Shown: positions 1 to 8,861, numbered from the stretch's first letter. The stretch is DNA of 9,133 nucleotides from Desulfobacterales bacterium (GCA_030669465.1 DAOVDN010000025.1:1-9133); one strand, 5' to 3'. Made by a program: numbers and translations. The notes: generated by a model from the sequence alone, not told the origin.

Positions 1-1
1 T

Positions 2-235
2 TCACCCGGAGGGATTTCGCTTTATACTGATGACAAAGTTTTTGTTGGAGATACGCTTTTTGCTGATTCGATTGGACGTAGTGACTTGCCTGGAGGAGAT
101 TTTAACACACTGATATCAAGCATAAAAAACAGACTGTTTGACCTGGGTGATGATGTAAAGGTCTTCCCGGGACATGGGCCTAACACCACCATAGGGAGAG
201 AAAAACTATCTAATCCATTTGTCAGGCAATCCTGA
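2..235 (+). CDS. Glyoxalase-II-like metallo-beta-lactamase-fold hydrolase, C-terminal part
   Basis: This is the last 77 codons of a + strand gene whose start lies outside the window. The visible protein carries GDTLFADSIGRSDLPGGD, the family signature around the bridging metal-ligand Asp of GDT. About 45 residues later comes FPGHGP, which holds the last metal-ligand His, followed by the tail TTIGREKLSNPF. This pattern is typical of the short YcbL/GloC-type hydroxyacylglutathione hydrolases, which hydrolyse thioesters such as S-lactoylglutathione with a di-metal centre in the cytosol. The N-terminal HxHxDH motif is not visible because of truncation. In organisms without glutathione these enzymes may use another thiol, so the substrate is open. 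The gene is convergent with the mltF-like gene and is separated from it by a palindromic repeat. Confidence 0.85.
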   Translation, partial: SPGGISLYTDDKVFVGDTLFADSIGRSDLPGGDFNTLISSIKNRLFDLGDDVKVFPGHGPNTTIGREKLSNPFVRQS

Positions 236-243
236 TTTTTTTT
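222..243 (+). terminator. Weak intrinsic terminator overlapping the hydrolase stop codon
   Basis: A 5-bp stem (TCAGG / CCTGA, loop CAAT) is followed at once by eight T residues. The right half of the stem contains the TGA stop codon of the hydrolase. The stem is short, so termination may be inefficient. The palindromic element starting 20 bp further on could add a second, stronger hairpin. Confidence 0.5.
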
Positions 244-262
244 ATCTCCCTTTTCCTTAAAC

Positions 263-368
263 TATAGACTTTCAGATAATTAATTTCACAAGGCCAGAAG
301 GAGGAAGGCGTATTAGTTATACGTCGACGACTGATAACACAGTGAAATTAATTATCTGAAAGTCTATA
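263..368 (+). repeat. 106-bp palindromic MITE-like element, copy 1
   Basis: Perfect 27-bp terminal inverted repeats (263-289 and 342-368, beginning TATAGACTTTCAG) flank a 52-bp core. The core contains a small stem CGTAT-tagtt-ATACG and a purine-rich AGAAGGAGGAAGG stretch. A second copy lies at 2985-3090 in reverse orientation; by eye only six positions differ over 106 bp. The TA at each tip would fit a TA target duplication, as left by Tc1/mariner-like (IS630-type) elements, so a non-autonomous miniature element is the best guess. There is no coding capacity. It sits in the convergent gap between the hydrolase and the mltF-like gene, ending 5 bp from the latter's stop. There its transcript would fold into a long hairpin and could act as a bidirectional terminator or mRNA 3'-end stabiliser. 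Confidence 0.85.
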
Positions 369-373
369 AAATA

Positions 374-1792
374 TTAGGTTTCGGCATATCTATTATATTT
401 TATTCCCTGACGCTTCAAAATATCATAATATATCATAATTTTGTTTATATATTCTATTGGCTCTGTTCCTCTGCAATATCCATACACAGCTTTTTTATAA
501 TGTGTTTGATAGGTTAGAAGCGGCAGCGTTATTGATAGTGAAGACCATTTATACGGGTCAAGATTCATTTCACGCGCAATATTCTGAGCATCAAAAATAT
601 GTCCCTGGCCAACATTGTAAGCAGCTAATGTTATAAATAACCTGTTTGAACCTTCGGCTTTTTCAAAATGATTATAAAGATCCTTCAAATGCTGAACCCC
701 GGCATTAATATTTTGTTCCGGGTCTAAAATATTTTTTACCCCGAGGCTTTGAGCGGTGGAACGAGTGAGCTGCATAAGGCCTTTTGCCCCTGCATAACTT
801 AGTGCATTTGGATTAAAATGAGACTCCTGGTATATCTGCGCTGCAATTAATCTCCAGTCGAAACCATGGTAATCTGCCGCTTGCATGATAATTTCTTTAT
901 ATTTGGGAAGCCTGCTTTTAATCCTCCTGTGATATGCTCTTAAATCAACATAATCAAAATCATCAATATTTGCATAATACTTGTTGTATATTTCATTAAA
1001 TTTACCATTTTCTTTTATGGTTTTGAAAAAGCAATTTATTTGATAGAGAAGATTTTGTGCATTTCGACTTACAGCCCACCCAAGAAATTCCTGTTCACTT
1101 ATCGGACATGCCAATACAGCCTTTGGATAGTACCTCTGATTAAGTAAGGCGATATTGCTATCAGCTATTGTGACCTCTATCTTTCCTTCAGCGACCTGGT
1201 GTATGAGTTCTTCTGTAGGCAAATCATCATGCAGCTTAATTTCAAGATCAATTCCTTTATTTTTTAGCGATTTGAGCCTTTCCTCGTAGGAAGTGCCTGC
1301 TCTAATATGGACGGTTTTTCCAGCGAGATCCTCCGGGCCTCTAATTGATCTGTTGTTCCTATGTACGATTACGTATTGTTGGATCGGCATATATCTGTTT
1401 GAGAAGGAGACCCACTTTTTCCTTTGCGGCATAATTGTCATGCTGGCAGCAATAAATGAACATGTTCCCTCTGTTAGGGCAGGAATCATACCTTCCCATT
1501 TTTCAGCAATTCTGACCTTTAAATTAACTCCGAGATAATCAGCAAAAGCCTTTGCAAGGTCATACTCAAAACCCATTGCCTGTTCCCTGTACAGGTAGTA
1601 ACAGTGGGCGTTATTACGGGTACAGACAGTAATTTCACCGGCTTTAAAAATGCCTTTAAGTACATTATTAGAACCCCATTCCTTATCACATCCAAAATAA
1701 CTGACTGAAAAAATAAACAATACAGCCATTATTGCCAAAATCAGGCAAGCTGACTTTTCATAGAAATTTATTTTATCTTTAGAACAATACAA
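374..1792 (-). CDS. mltF: MltF-like membrane-bound lytic transglycosylase (SBP domain + SLT domain)
   Basis: The 472-residue protein cleaves peptidoglycan glycan strands non-hydrolytically at the cell envelope. A basic N-terminus and a hydrophobic run (about residues 16-34) end in S-Y-F-G-C at 31-35, a loose lipobox, so it is probably a lipoprotein or membrane-anchored. Residues about 50-272 form a family-3 solute-binding fold (GFEYDLAKAFADYLGV, MTIMPQRKKWVSFS), which in E. coli MltF acts as a regulatory module. Residues about 297-460 are the lytic transglycosylase domain. Its motifs are YQESHFNP with catalytic Glu323, GAKGLMQL (335-342) and AAYNVGQGH (390-398). The order matches MltF. The start is a TTG that directly follows an in-frame TAA. 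A GGGAG ribosome site lies 8 nt upstream, and the next in-frame ATG (residue 22) would destroy the signal peptide. It is probably last in a pcm-birA-mltF transcription unit. Confidence 0.9.
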   Translation of the reverse strand: MYCSKDKINFYEKSACLILAIMAVLFIFSVSYFGCDKEWGSNNVLKGIFKAGEITVCTRNNAHCYYLYREQAMGFEYDLAKAFADYLGVNLKVRIAEKWEGMIPALTEGTCSFIAASMTIMPQRKKWVSFSNRYMPIQQYVIVHRNNRSIRGPEDLAGKTVHIRAGTSYEERLKSLKNKGIDLEIKLHDDLPTEELIHQVAEGKIEVTIADSNIALLNQRYYPKAVLACPISEQEFLGWAVSRNAQNLLYQINCFFKTIKENGKFNEIYNKYYANIDDFDYVDLRAYHRRIKSRLPKYKEIIMQAADYHGFDWRLIAAQIYQESHFNPNALSYAGAKGLMQLTRSTAQSLGVKNILDPEQNINAGVQHLKDLYNHFEKAEGSNRLFITLAAYNVGQGHIFDAQNIAREMNLDPYKWSSLSITLPLLTYQTHYKKAVYGYCRGTEPIEYINKIMIYYDILKRQGIKYNRYAET

Positions 1793-1945
1793 TTAGAATG
1801 CTCCCAGTTGGCACTCATTAATTTTAATATTCATATCTTCACATATACCGCTGACTGCCATCTTATTTACTTTAAAGCGGGATGCGATATTCAGCGCAAT
1901 TTTGCACTCCAGCCTTCCTTCAACAAGATTGTCAGCATATAGCAA
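1793..1945 (-). CDS. Small ORF of unknown function between birA and mltF, possibly frameshifted
   Basis: The open frame between the birA stop and the mltF start is 61 codons with no ATG near its beginning. A TTG at 1943-1945 gives 50 residues: MLYADNLVEGRLECKIAL, then NIASRFKVNKMAV, ending NIKINECQLGAF. The composition is protein-like, with an amphipathic helix (CKIALNIASRF) and a second helix, reminiscent of a small winged-helix or helix-turn-helix fold. The IKI..CQLG.F ending resembles small conserved bacterial proteins I have seen, but that is recollection, not a search. No Shine-Dalgarno precedes this TTG. A good AAGGGA (1973-1978, overlapping the birA stop) precedes another TTG at 1962-1964 in a different frame, which reads MPSANTFAIC and stops. 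One indel near 1937 would join the two into a gene of about 57 codons. So this may be a real gene with an odd start, a frameshifted pseudogene, or a sequencing error. Confidence 0.45.
   Translation of the reverse strand: MLYADNLVEGRLECKIALNIASRFKVNKMAVSGICEDMNIKINECQLGAF
1801..1805 (-). promoter_or_regulatory. Ribosome binding site that fixes the TTG start of the mltF-like gene
   Basis: On the minus strand GGGAG is followed by an 8-nt spacer (CATTCTAA) and then TTG. The spacer contains the TAA of the upstream small ORF, so initiation here could be coupled to translation of that ORF. No other start upstream of the signal peptide is possible, because the codon before TTG is a stop in the same frame. 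Confidence 0.6.
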
Positions 1946-1975
1946 AAGTATTAGCCGAAGGCAAGGACGGTTCCC

Positions 1976-2965
1976 TTACTTCAATTGTCTCGCCAGAGTT
2001 ACATCTCCTGAAAAGATCCTTTGCAACATGCCTTGATCGTCTTTCAGTATCAGCACCCCGTCATTATCAACATCCACAACTTCTCCAATATGAGTTTTGC
2101 CGATAACATCAACCTTGATTTGATTCCCTATTATATCTGCAAGCTCCTTCCAGCGTTTCATTATTGTCTCAAAATCATTTTTCTTAAACATGTCATAGTA
2201 TTTTTCATACAATTTCAGATAGTGTTGAATAAACCTGACTCTTGGGAACTGCTTTCCGGTTTCTATTAAAATCGAGGTGGCTTTTTTCTTTATTTCTGAG
2301 GGAAAATTTTCGAATTGTATGTTTACATTCATTCCAAGACCAACGACGATATAATTTACTGCATCCATTTCAGTGCTGATCTCAGTAAGAATGCCGGCCA
2401 GCTTCTTTCCATTTACAAGAATGTCATTAGGCCACTTGATTCTTAATTTTAATTTCATCATGGAAATCAAGGTTTCCGCTAAAACAACGGCAGTCATAAG
2501 AGTTATTCTCGGGGATTCACCAGGTGATATGGCCGGCCTCAGGATAAGAGAAAAATAAATTCCACCTCTCGGTGGTGAAAACCAGTTTCTTCCTCTTCTG
2601 CCCCTTCCTTTTGTTTGTTTTTCCGCAATAATTAGAGTTCCTTCAGGGGCTCCCTGCGCTGCAAGTTCTTTTGCCCTTGTATTTGTTGAGTCAGTTTCTT
2701 TCAAATAAATAATATTTTTTCTGCCAAAAACATTGGCGCAAAGACCTTGCCTTATTTCATCAGCCGTGATCGGATCTGAATCTTTGCTGAGAAGATATCC
2801 CTTTTTCGGGGCAGATTCTATAACATAGCCATCTTCTTTTAACTTGCGGATATGCTTCCATATAGCAGAGCGACTTACTGCCAAATTATTGCTTATCAGC
2901 TCACCGGAAACCCAGTTTCCTTGATTTTCTTTCAGGTATAATAATAATTGATCTTTAGTAGTCAT
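1976..2965 (-). CDS. birA: Bifunctional biotin-[acetyl-CoA-carboxylase] ligase / biotin operon repressor
   Basis: The 329-residue protein attaches biotin, via biotinyl-AMP, to the lysine of biotin carboxyl carrier proteins in the cytosol. Residues about 2-60 are a winged helix (LISNNLAVSRSAIWKHIRKL, then a wing ending KGYLL), so it is a class II enzyme that can also bind DNA as a biotin-responsive repressor. The catalytic core has the biotinyl-AMP loop GRGRRG (120-125), the KWPND motif (177-181) and GMNVN (211-215). The C-terminus (about 280-320) is the SH3-like cap (GEVVDVDNDGVLIL). The ATG at 2963-2965 is preferred over a TTG two codons upstream, but neither has a visible Shine-Dalgarno. 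The leader up to the pcm stop is almost entirely the palindromic element, with about 20 bp of unique sequence before the ATG. No biotin synthesis gene or recognisable biotin operator is in the window. Confidence 0.93.
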   Translation of the reverse strand: MTTKDQLLLYLKENQGNWVSGELISNNLAVSRSAIWKHIRKLKEDGYVIESAPKKGYLLSKDSDPITADEIRQGLCANVFGRKNIIYLKETDSTNTRAKELAAQGAPEGTLIIAEKQTKGRGRRGRNWFSPPRGGIYFSLILRPAISPGESPRITLMTAVVLAETLISMMKLKLRIKWPNDILVNGKKLAGILTEISTEMDAVNYIVVGLGMNVNIQFENFPSEIKKKATSILIETGKQFPRVRFIQHYLKLYEKYYDMFKKNDFETIMKRWKELADIIGNQIKVDVIGKTHIGEVVDVDNDGVLILKDDQGMLQRIFSGDVTLARQLK

Positions 2966-2984
2966 TACCAAACAATATATGAGC

Positions 2985-3090
2985 TATAGACTTTCAGATA
3001 AATAATTTCGCTGTGTTATCAGTCGTCGACGTATAACTAATACGCCTTCCTCCTTCTAGCCTTGTGAAATTAATTATCTTAAAATTTATA
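2985..3090 (-). repeat. 106-bp palindromic MITE-like element, copy 2 (reverse orientation)
   Basis: The reverse complement of this segment aligns end to end with copy 1 (263-368) with six substitutions and no gaps by eye. Three of these are in the tip nearest pcm, so the inverted repeats here are imperfect (TATAGACTTTCAG at the birA side, TATAAATTTTAAG at the pcm side). The element fills nearly all of the pcm-birA gap. Its pcm-side tip overlaps the last two bases of the final pcm codon and contains the pcm TAA stop. In the pcm-birA direction its RNA would form a stable hairpin between the two cistrons, which could lower birA read-through or protect the pcm message. Confidence 0.85.
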
Positions 3091-3745
3091 GTTCTTTCCA
3101 TCCATATTCACCTACAAGTTTGACAAACCTGCATCCACAAATGAATTTACTATGAATACCATCTTCATCCTTGTAGAGCTTGATTAGCTCCTGTGAATAT
3201 CGGTTTCCGACCGGCAACACCATGCGTCCGCCCACAGCAAGCTGATCTACCAGAATCTTAGGAATTTCCGGGGCGCCGGCAGTAACAATAATAGCATCAA
3301 AAGGACTTTCTTCTTTCCATCCACAAGTGCCGTCGGAATACCTGGTCACTATATTGTGGTAGCGGAGCTTGTCAAAAAGCCTGCGCGCGTTAACAAAGAG
3401 TGAATATATCCGCTCAATGGTATAAACACGAAATACGATTTCAGCTAAAATTGCAGCCTGATATCCTGATCCTGTGCCGATTTCCAGTACACGGTCTTCT
3501 TTTTTGAGCCCCAATGCCTGGGTCATCTCAGCAACGATATACGGCTGTGAGATGGTCTGCTGCTCTCCGATTGGGAGGGGAAAATCACCATATGCCTGAT
3601 CCATCAGAGCCTCACTTACAAAAAGATGCCTTGGAACCTTGCGAAAGGCCGCAAGGACTTTAGGATCAGTTATCCCGCGTGATTCAATCTGTCTTTCAAC
3701 CATCTGTTCGCGCTGGCGTTCATATTTTATAAGATTTTTCATCAT
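3086..3745 (-). CDS. pcm: Protein-L-isoaspartate(D-aspartate) O-methyltransferase
   Basis: The 219-residue cytosolic enzyme uses S-adenosylmethionine to methylate L-isoaspartyl residues in aged proteins, starting their repair. Length and motifs are those of a complete family member. They are TISQPYIVAEMTQAL (64-78, substrate and active-site region), SAM motif I LEIGTGSGYQAA (87-98), the acidic post-I strand VYTIERI (107-113), FDAIIVTAGAPEIP (149-162), GGRMVLPVG (172-180) and the C-terminal RFVKLVGEYGW (206-216). The start is the first of two adjacent ATG codons; I see no Shine-Dalgarno. The stop codon and part of the last Leu codon lie inside the palindromic repeat, so the native C-terminus may have been slightly altered by its insertion. 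It is divergent from the potassium channel gene across 57 bp and probably leads the pcm-birA-mltF unit. Confidence 0.95.
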   Translation of the reverse strand: MMKNLIKYERQREQMVERQIESRGITDPKVLAAFRKVPRHLFVSEALMDQAYGDFPLPIGEQQTISQPYIVAEMTQALGLKKEDRVLEIGTGSGYQAAILAEIVFRVYTIERIYSLFVNARRLFDKLRYHNIVTRYSDGTCGWKEESPFDAIIVTAGAPEIPKILVDQLAVGGRMVLPVGNRYSQELIKLYKDEDGIHSKFICGCRFVKLVGEYGWKEL

Positions 3746-3802
3746 GATTAAATTTTTATCAAATCAACAAAGCTACGTCAAGAAGTTAGACAGGACAATT
3801 AC

Positions 3803-4813
3803 ATGTACAGTGCAAGCACAAGACATCTCATAATATCTGTTTTGTTAACTCTATTCATTGTCTGCCTTGGTACGATCGGATATATGATAATTGAGAGCTG
3901 GAACATTTTAGATGCTTTTTACATGACCATTATTACTATCGGTACTGTCGGATACGGTGAAGTGCATAAGATGAGTGGGCCTGGACGACTATTTACTGTT
4001 TTACTTATCTTTTTTGGGGTTGGTTTCTGCATATATGTTGCAAGCGCGGTTGTGCAGTTCATGGTTGAAGGACAAATCAGAAACATATTGGGGAGGAAGA
4101 GATTGGATAAAAAGATTGGCCTTTTAAAAGACCATTATATTATTTGTGGATACGGACGTATTGGAAAGGTTCTTTGCCGGAAATTGAGAAGAAAGCCGCT
4201 CGGTGTGGTGGTTGTTGAAAAAGGTCCGGAACAGATTCCGTTAATGGATGAGGATAAAATTCTCTATGTATCCGGAGATGCAACTGATGAGGCAAATCTG
4301 CTCAAGGCTGGAATAAAACGGGCAAAGTGTCTGATTGCTGCCCTGGGTACTGATACCGACAATGTCTTTCTTGTTCTGACTGCAAGACAGCTTAACCCTG
4401 ATCTTTATATTATCGCAAGGGCGAGCCAGGACAAATCAAAGTCGAAATTACAGGCGGCCGGAGCAAACAAGGTGGAATCACCATATGATATCGGCGCTGC
4501 AAATATGGCACAGAGAATACTCAGGCCTGCTGTAACAAACTTTCTGGATCTTGCTCTTACTTACAAACGGAAAGATATCCAGATGGAAGAGATACCTGTC
4601 AGCTCTTCTTCCAGCCTGACAAATGTCATGTTAAAGGATTCCGGCATCAGACAACAATTCAACCTGATAATAATCGCAATAAGAAGGTCTGACGGCAGCA
4701 TGTTGTTTAACCCTTCTTTTGATACCGTCATCAAGGCTGGAAATACCGTGATTGCCATAGGGGAAGAAGCAAACCTTCAGAAACTTGAAAAGATATTGAA
4801 TCCACAACGTTAG
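3803..4813 (+). CDS. Two-helix potassium channel with C-terminal RCK (TrkA-N/TrkA-C) domains
   Basis: The 336-residue inner-membrane protein should form a tetrameric, ligand-gated K+ pore. The first transmembrane helix is about residues 9-30. It is followed by the pore helix and selectivity filter TVGYGE (48-53, in AFYMTIITIGTVGYGE) and the inner helix about 62-85. The cytoplasmic RCK N-domain starts near 110 with the nucleotide-binding GYGRIGK (116-122), an acidic residue ending the second strand (Glu139), and GDAT (158-161). The RCK C-domain spans about 258-333 (MEEIPVSSSSSLTN to TVIAIGEEANLQKLEKIL). The architecture matches MthK/GsuK-type channels. There is no internal Met in the linker that would clearly yield a separate RCK subunit, as in MthK. 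The ATG has AGGA (3792-3795) 7 nt upstream. The stop overlaps the stop of the convergent gene. Confidence 0.92.
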   Translation: MYSASTRHLIISVLLTLFIVCLGTIGYMIIESWNILDAFYMTIITIGTVGYGEVHKMSGPGRLFTVLLIFFGVGFCIYVASAVVQFMVEGQIRNILGRKRLDKKIGLLKDHYIICGYGRIGKVLCRKLRRKPLGVVVVEKGPEQIPLMDEDKILYVSGDATDEANLLKAGIKRAKCLIAALGTDTDNVFLVLTARQLNPDLYIIARASQDKSKSKLQAAGANKVESPYDIGAANMAQRILRPAVTNFLDLALTYKRKDIQMEEIPVSSSSSLTNVMLKDSGIRQQFNLIIIAIRRSDGSMLFNPSFDTVIKAGNTVIAIGEEANLQKLEKILNPQR

Positions 4814-5397
4814 ATCTTGTAGATTATCCGTTTTTCAGTAATGACGATATCTACATTCTTGTCATGGGATTCAAGAGGTACTTGCTGAATTATCTGGCTT
4901 TCAAAGGCAAGAGCGACCTTTCTTGTGGTGATCGAAAGTTTTGGAATAAGCCTGTCATAATATCCTTCACCTGATCCTATCCTTTCTCCCTTTTCATCCA
5001 ATGCAACCCCCGGAATTATTGCTATATCAATAAAGTCAATAGGCACAATTTTACACCGGCTTGCATCAGGCTCCAGTATGCCTCTTGGGCCGGGCTTTAA
5101 GTCGGTATCAATGTTGTCGACTTTCATCAGTTTCATTTCATATTTCTTTGCGTCAAATGCGGGAAGAACGACAACCTTATTATAATCAAAGCATCTTTTT
5201 ATTATCTCCCAGGTCATTACTTCACTTTTACTATTTATATAAAGCAAAACAATTTTTGCTTCCATAAAGTTAGCAAATTCAAAGAGCCGATTTTCTATCT
5301 GCCTGGTTTTTTCTTTTATTTCGTTATCAGAAAGCTCTTCCAGTATGTTGGCGACATTATTACGTATTTCACGTTTTTTTTCTCGAATTTCCTCCAT
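4810..5397 (-). CDS. 5-formyltetrahydrofolate cyclo-ligase (methenyl-THF synthetase)
   Basis: The 195-residue cytosolic enzyme converts 5-formyl-THF to 5,10-methenyl-THF with ATP, returning the stored folate to one-carbon metabolism. Family features visible are the basic N-terminal helix EKKREIRNNV (about 6-15), GILEP (106-110) and the signature PGVALDEKGERIGSGEGYYDRL (129-150; GSGEGYYDR in place of the commoner GGGYYDR). The tail is DIVITEKRI (183-191). The ATG at 5395-5397 is chosen because GGAGA lies 6 nt upstream; a TTG six codons earlier would place that site inside the coding sequence. The gene is convergent with the K+ channel and shares TTAG with it at the stop codons. In E. coli the counterpart is ygfA/fau, beside the 6S RNA gene; no such RNA was recognised here. 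Confidence 0.92.
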   Translation of the reverse strand: MEEIREKKREIRNNVANILEELSDNEIKEKTRQIENRLFEFANFMEAKIVLLYINSKSEVMTWEIIKRCFDYNKVVVLPAFDAKKYEMKLMKVDNIDTDLKPGPRGILEPDASRCKIVPIDFIDIAIIPGVALDEKGERIGSGEGYYDRLIPKLSITTRKVALAFESQIIQQVPLESHDKNVDIVITEKRIIYKI

Positions 5398-5427
5398 ATC
5401 TGTTCTCCAGAGCAAGTATTTTAATTT

Positions 5428-5456
5428 TCGTTATCAAAATAGACGACTAAAGTCAA
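5428..5456 (-). promoter_or_regulatory. Possible sigma-70-type promoter for the cyclo-ligase gene
   Basis: On the minus strand TTGACT (5451-5456) is followed after 17 bp by TAACGA (5428-5433), about 30 bp upstream of the chosen ATG. The -35 box is good but the -10 box is poor, so this is only a candidate. Confidence 0.25.
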
Positions 5457-5502
5457 CTTGCAATAATTATTGACTAAATGACATGTTCCGCATATAATTT
5501 AT

Positions 5503-5709
5503 AACTTCTCAAAAAAAGACAATTATCACGAAAGCACAAAAAAGGTAAATTCTCAAAAAGTTCGGACAAGACCCTTCCTCGTAGGGGCGGGTTTATCCCG
5601 CCTGTGTCCATTGCTGCACAGCGTACTGGCGGGATAAACCCGCCCCTACGTTGAGAGCATAGTAAATCCAACCGCACAGGCCGAATTTTCATAAACTTTT
5701 TGAGAAGTT
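5503..5709. repeat. Composite inverted repeat with GC-rich core upstream of serS
   Basis: The gap between the cyclo-ligase and serS holds a nested palindrome. The core is a perfect 23-bp inverted repeat (5580-5602 with 5628-5650), GTAGGGGCGGGTTTATCCC and so on, with a 25-bp spacer. Outside it AACTTCTCAAAAA (5503-5515) is inverted as TTTTTGAGAAGTT (5697-5709). A further TTCTCAAAAAGTT at 5550-5562 pairs perfectly with 5694-5706. GC-rich GTAGGGGCGGGTTT palindromes of this look are widely dispersed intergenic repeats in some bacterial genomes (recollection, not checked). It contains no gene: the minus-strand open frame across it is low-complexity and runs into serS. It ends 32 bp before the serS start, so the serS promoter must lie in it, just after it, or further upstream. 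Confidence 0.8.
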
Positions 5710-5714
5710 GCTGA

Positions 5715-8529
<2,815 letters not shown>

Positions 8530-8533
<4 letters not shown>

Positions 8534-8613
8534 ATTTTTTCCAAAAGCAGGGAAAGAGCGAGCGATTTCATCGAAAATGGATACCCATAGTGACTAAAGT
8601 TACAAGTGACTAA
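8530..8613 (+). CDS. 27-codon ORF coupled to thrC, possibly a gene cut by a repeat
   Basis: An ATG overlaps the thrC stop (ATGA), a spacing typical of translational coupling, with AGAGGG upstream. The frame reads MNFFQKQGKSERFHRKWIPI, then VTKVTSD and a stop. Its last seven codons lie in the repetitive block starting near 8589. This could be the intact start of a downstream gene truncated when the repeat arrived, a real leader-like peptide, or chance. I do not recognise it and no continuation is visible beyond the repeat. Confidence 0.25.
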
Positions 8614-8850
8614 AGTGAGCTAAAGTTAAGGAATGCGCCTTAAGGCGCAGCCAATTTTAACTTTTCTTCAGTTGCTTGTAACTTTAAAATAGGCAGAATA
8701 CCTTAACCCTGGCCCAGACCGATCACCAAAACTCTATATTCAAAAAAGTCAGGTCTGGAATGATGCTTAGGCTATATCAATATATATGAACGAGTCGCAC
8801 CAGGGCGGGCTTTAGTCACTTTAGCTCACTTTAGTCACTTGTAACTTAAA
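8589..8850. repeat. Complex palindromic intergenic element after thrC
   Basis: A perfect 30-bp inverted repeat (8597-8626 with 8818-8847) bounds this block. Each arm is built of tandem variants of AGTGACTAAAGT and GAGCTAAAGT. The left half can also fold on itself: AAAGTTACAAG (8596-8606) with CTTGTAACTTT (8675-8685), AAAGTTAA (8622-8629) with TTAACTTT (8657-8664), and a perfect 16-bp palindrome at 8634-8649. The middle has smaller pairs, for example CCAGACC with GGTCTGG. It has no coding capacity that I can support. Together with the short stretch before it, it accounts for the 328-bp gap between thrC and the next gene. It could end the serS-thrC transcript or be a non-autonomous mobile element. 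Confidence 0.8.
8634..8649. repeat. Perfect 16-bp palindrome TGCGCCTTAAGGCGCA
   Basis: This sits at the apex of the nested left-hand stem of the post-thrC element. As RNA it would form a 6-bp GC-rich stem (TGCGCC/GGCGCA) closed by a TTAA loop. No T-run follows, so by itself it is not a classical intrinsic terminator. Confidence 0.7.
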
Positions 8851-8861
8851 AACGTTATATC

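Noticed and set aside
1882..2269. Two plus-strand open frames antisense to the end of birA
   Set aside because: They overlap the conserved C-terminal domain of birA and show no motif or ribosome site.
2966..2984. Biotin operator for BirA autoregulation
   Set aside because: No long dyad of the TTGT...ACAA type is present before birA; only a stray TTGT is seen.
374..3745. A novel functional system formed by mltF, birA and pcm
   Set aside because: Each is a complete, well-known housekeeping gene with no obvious joint function. Same-strand arrangement alone does not support a shared system.
8589..8850. CRISPR array
   Set aside because: The repeated AGTGACTAAAGT-like units are short, irregular and inverted, without uniform spacers, and there are no cas genes.
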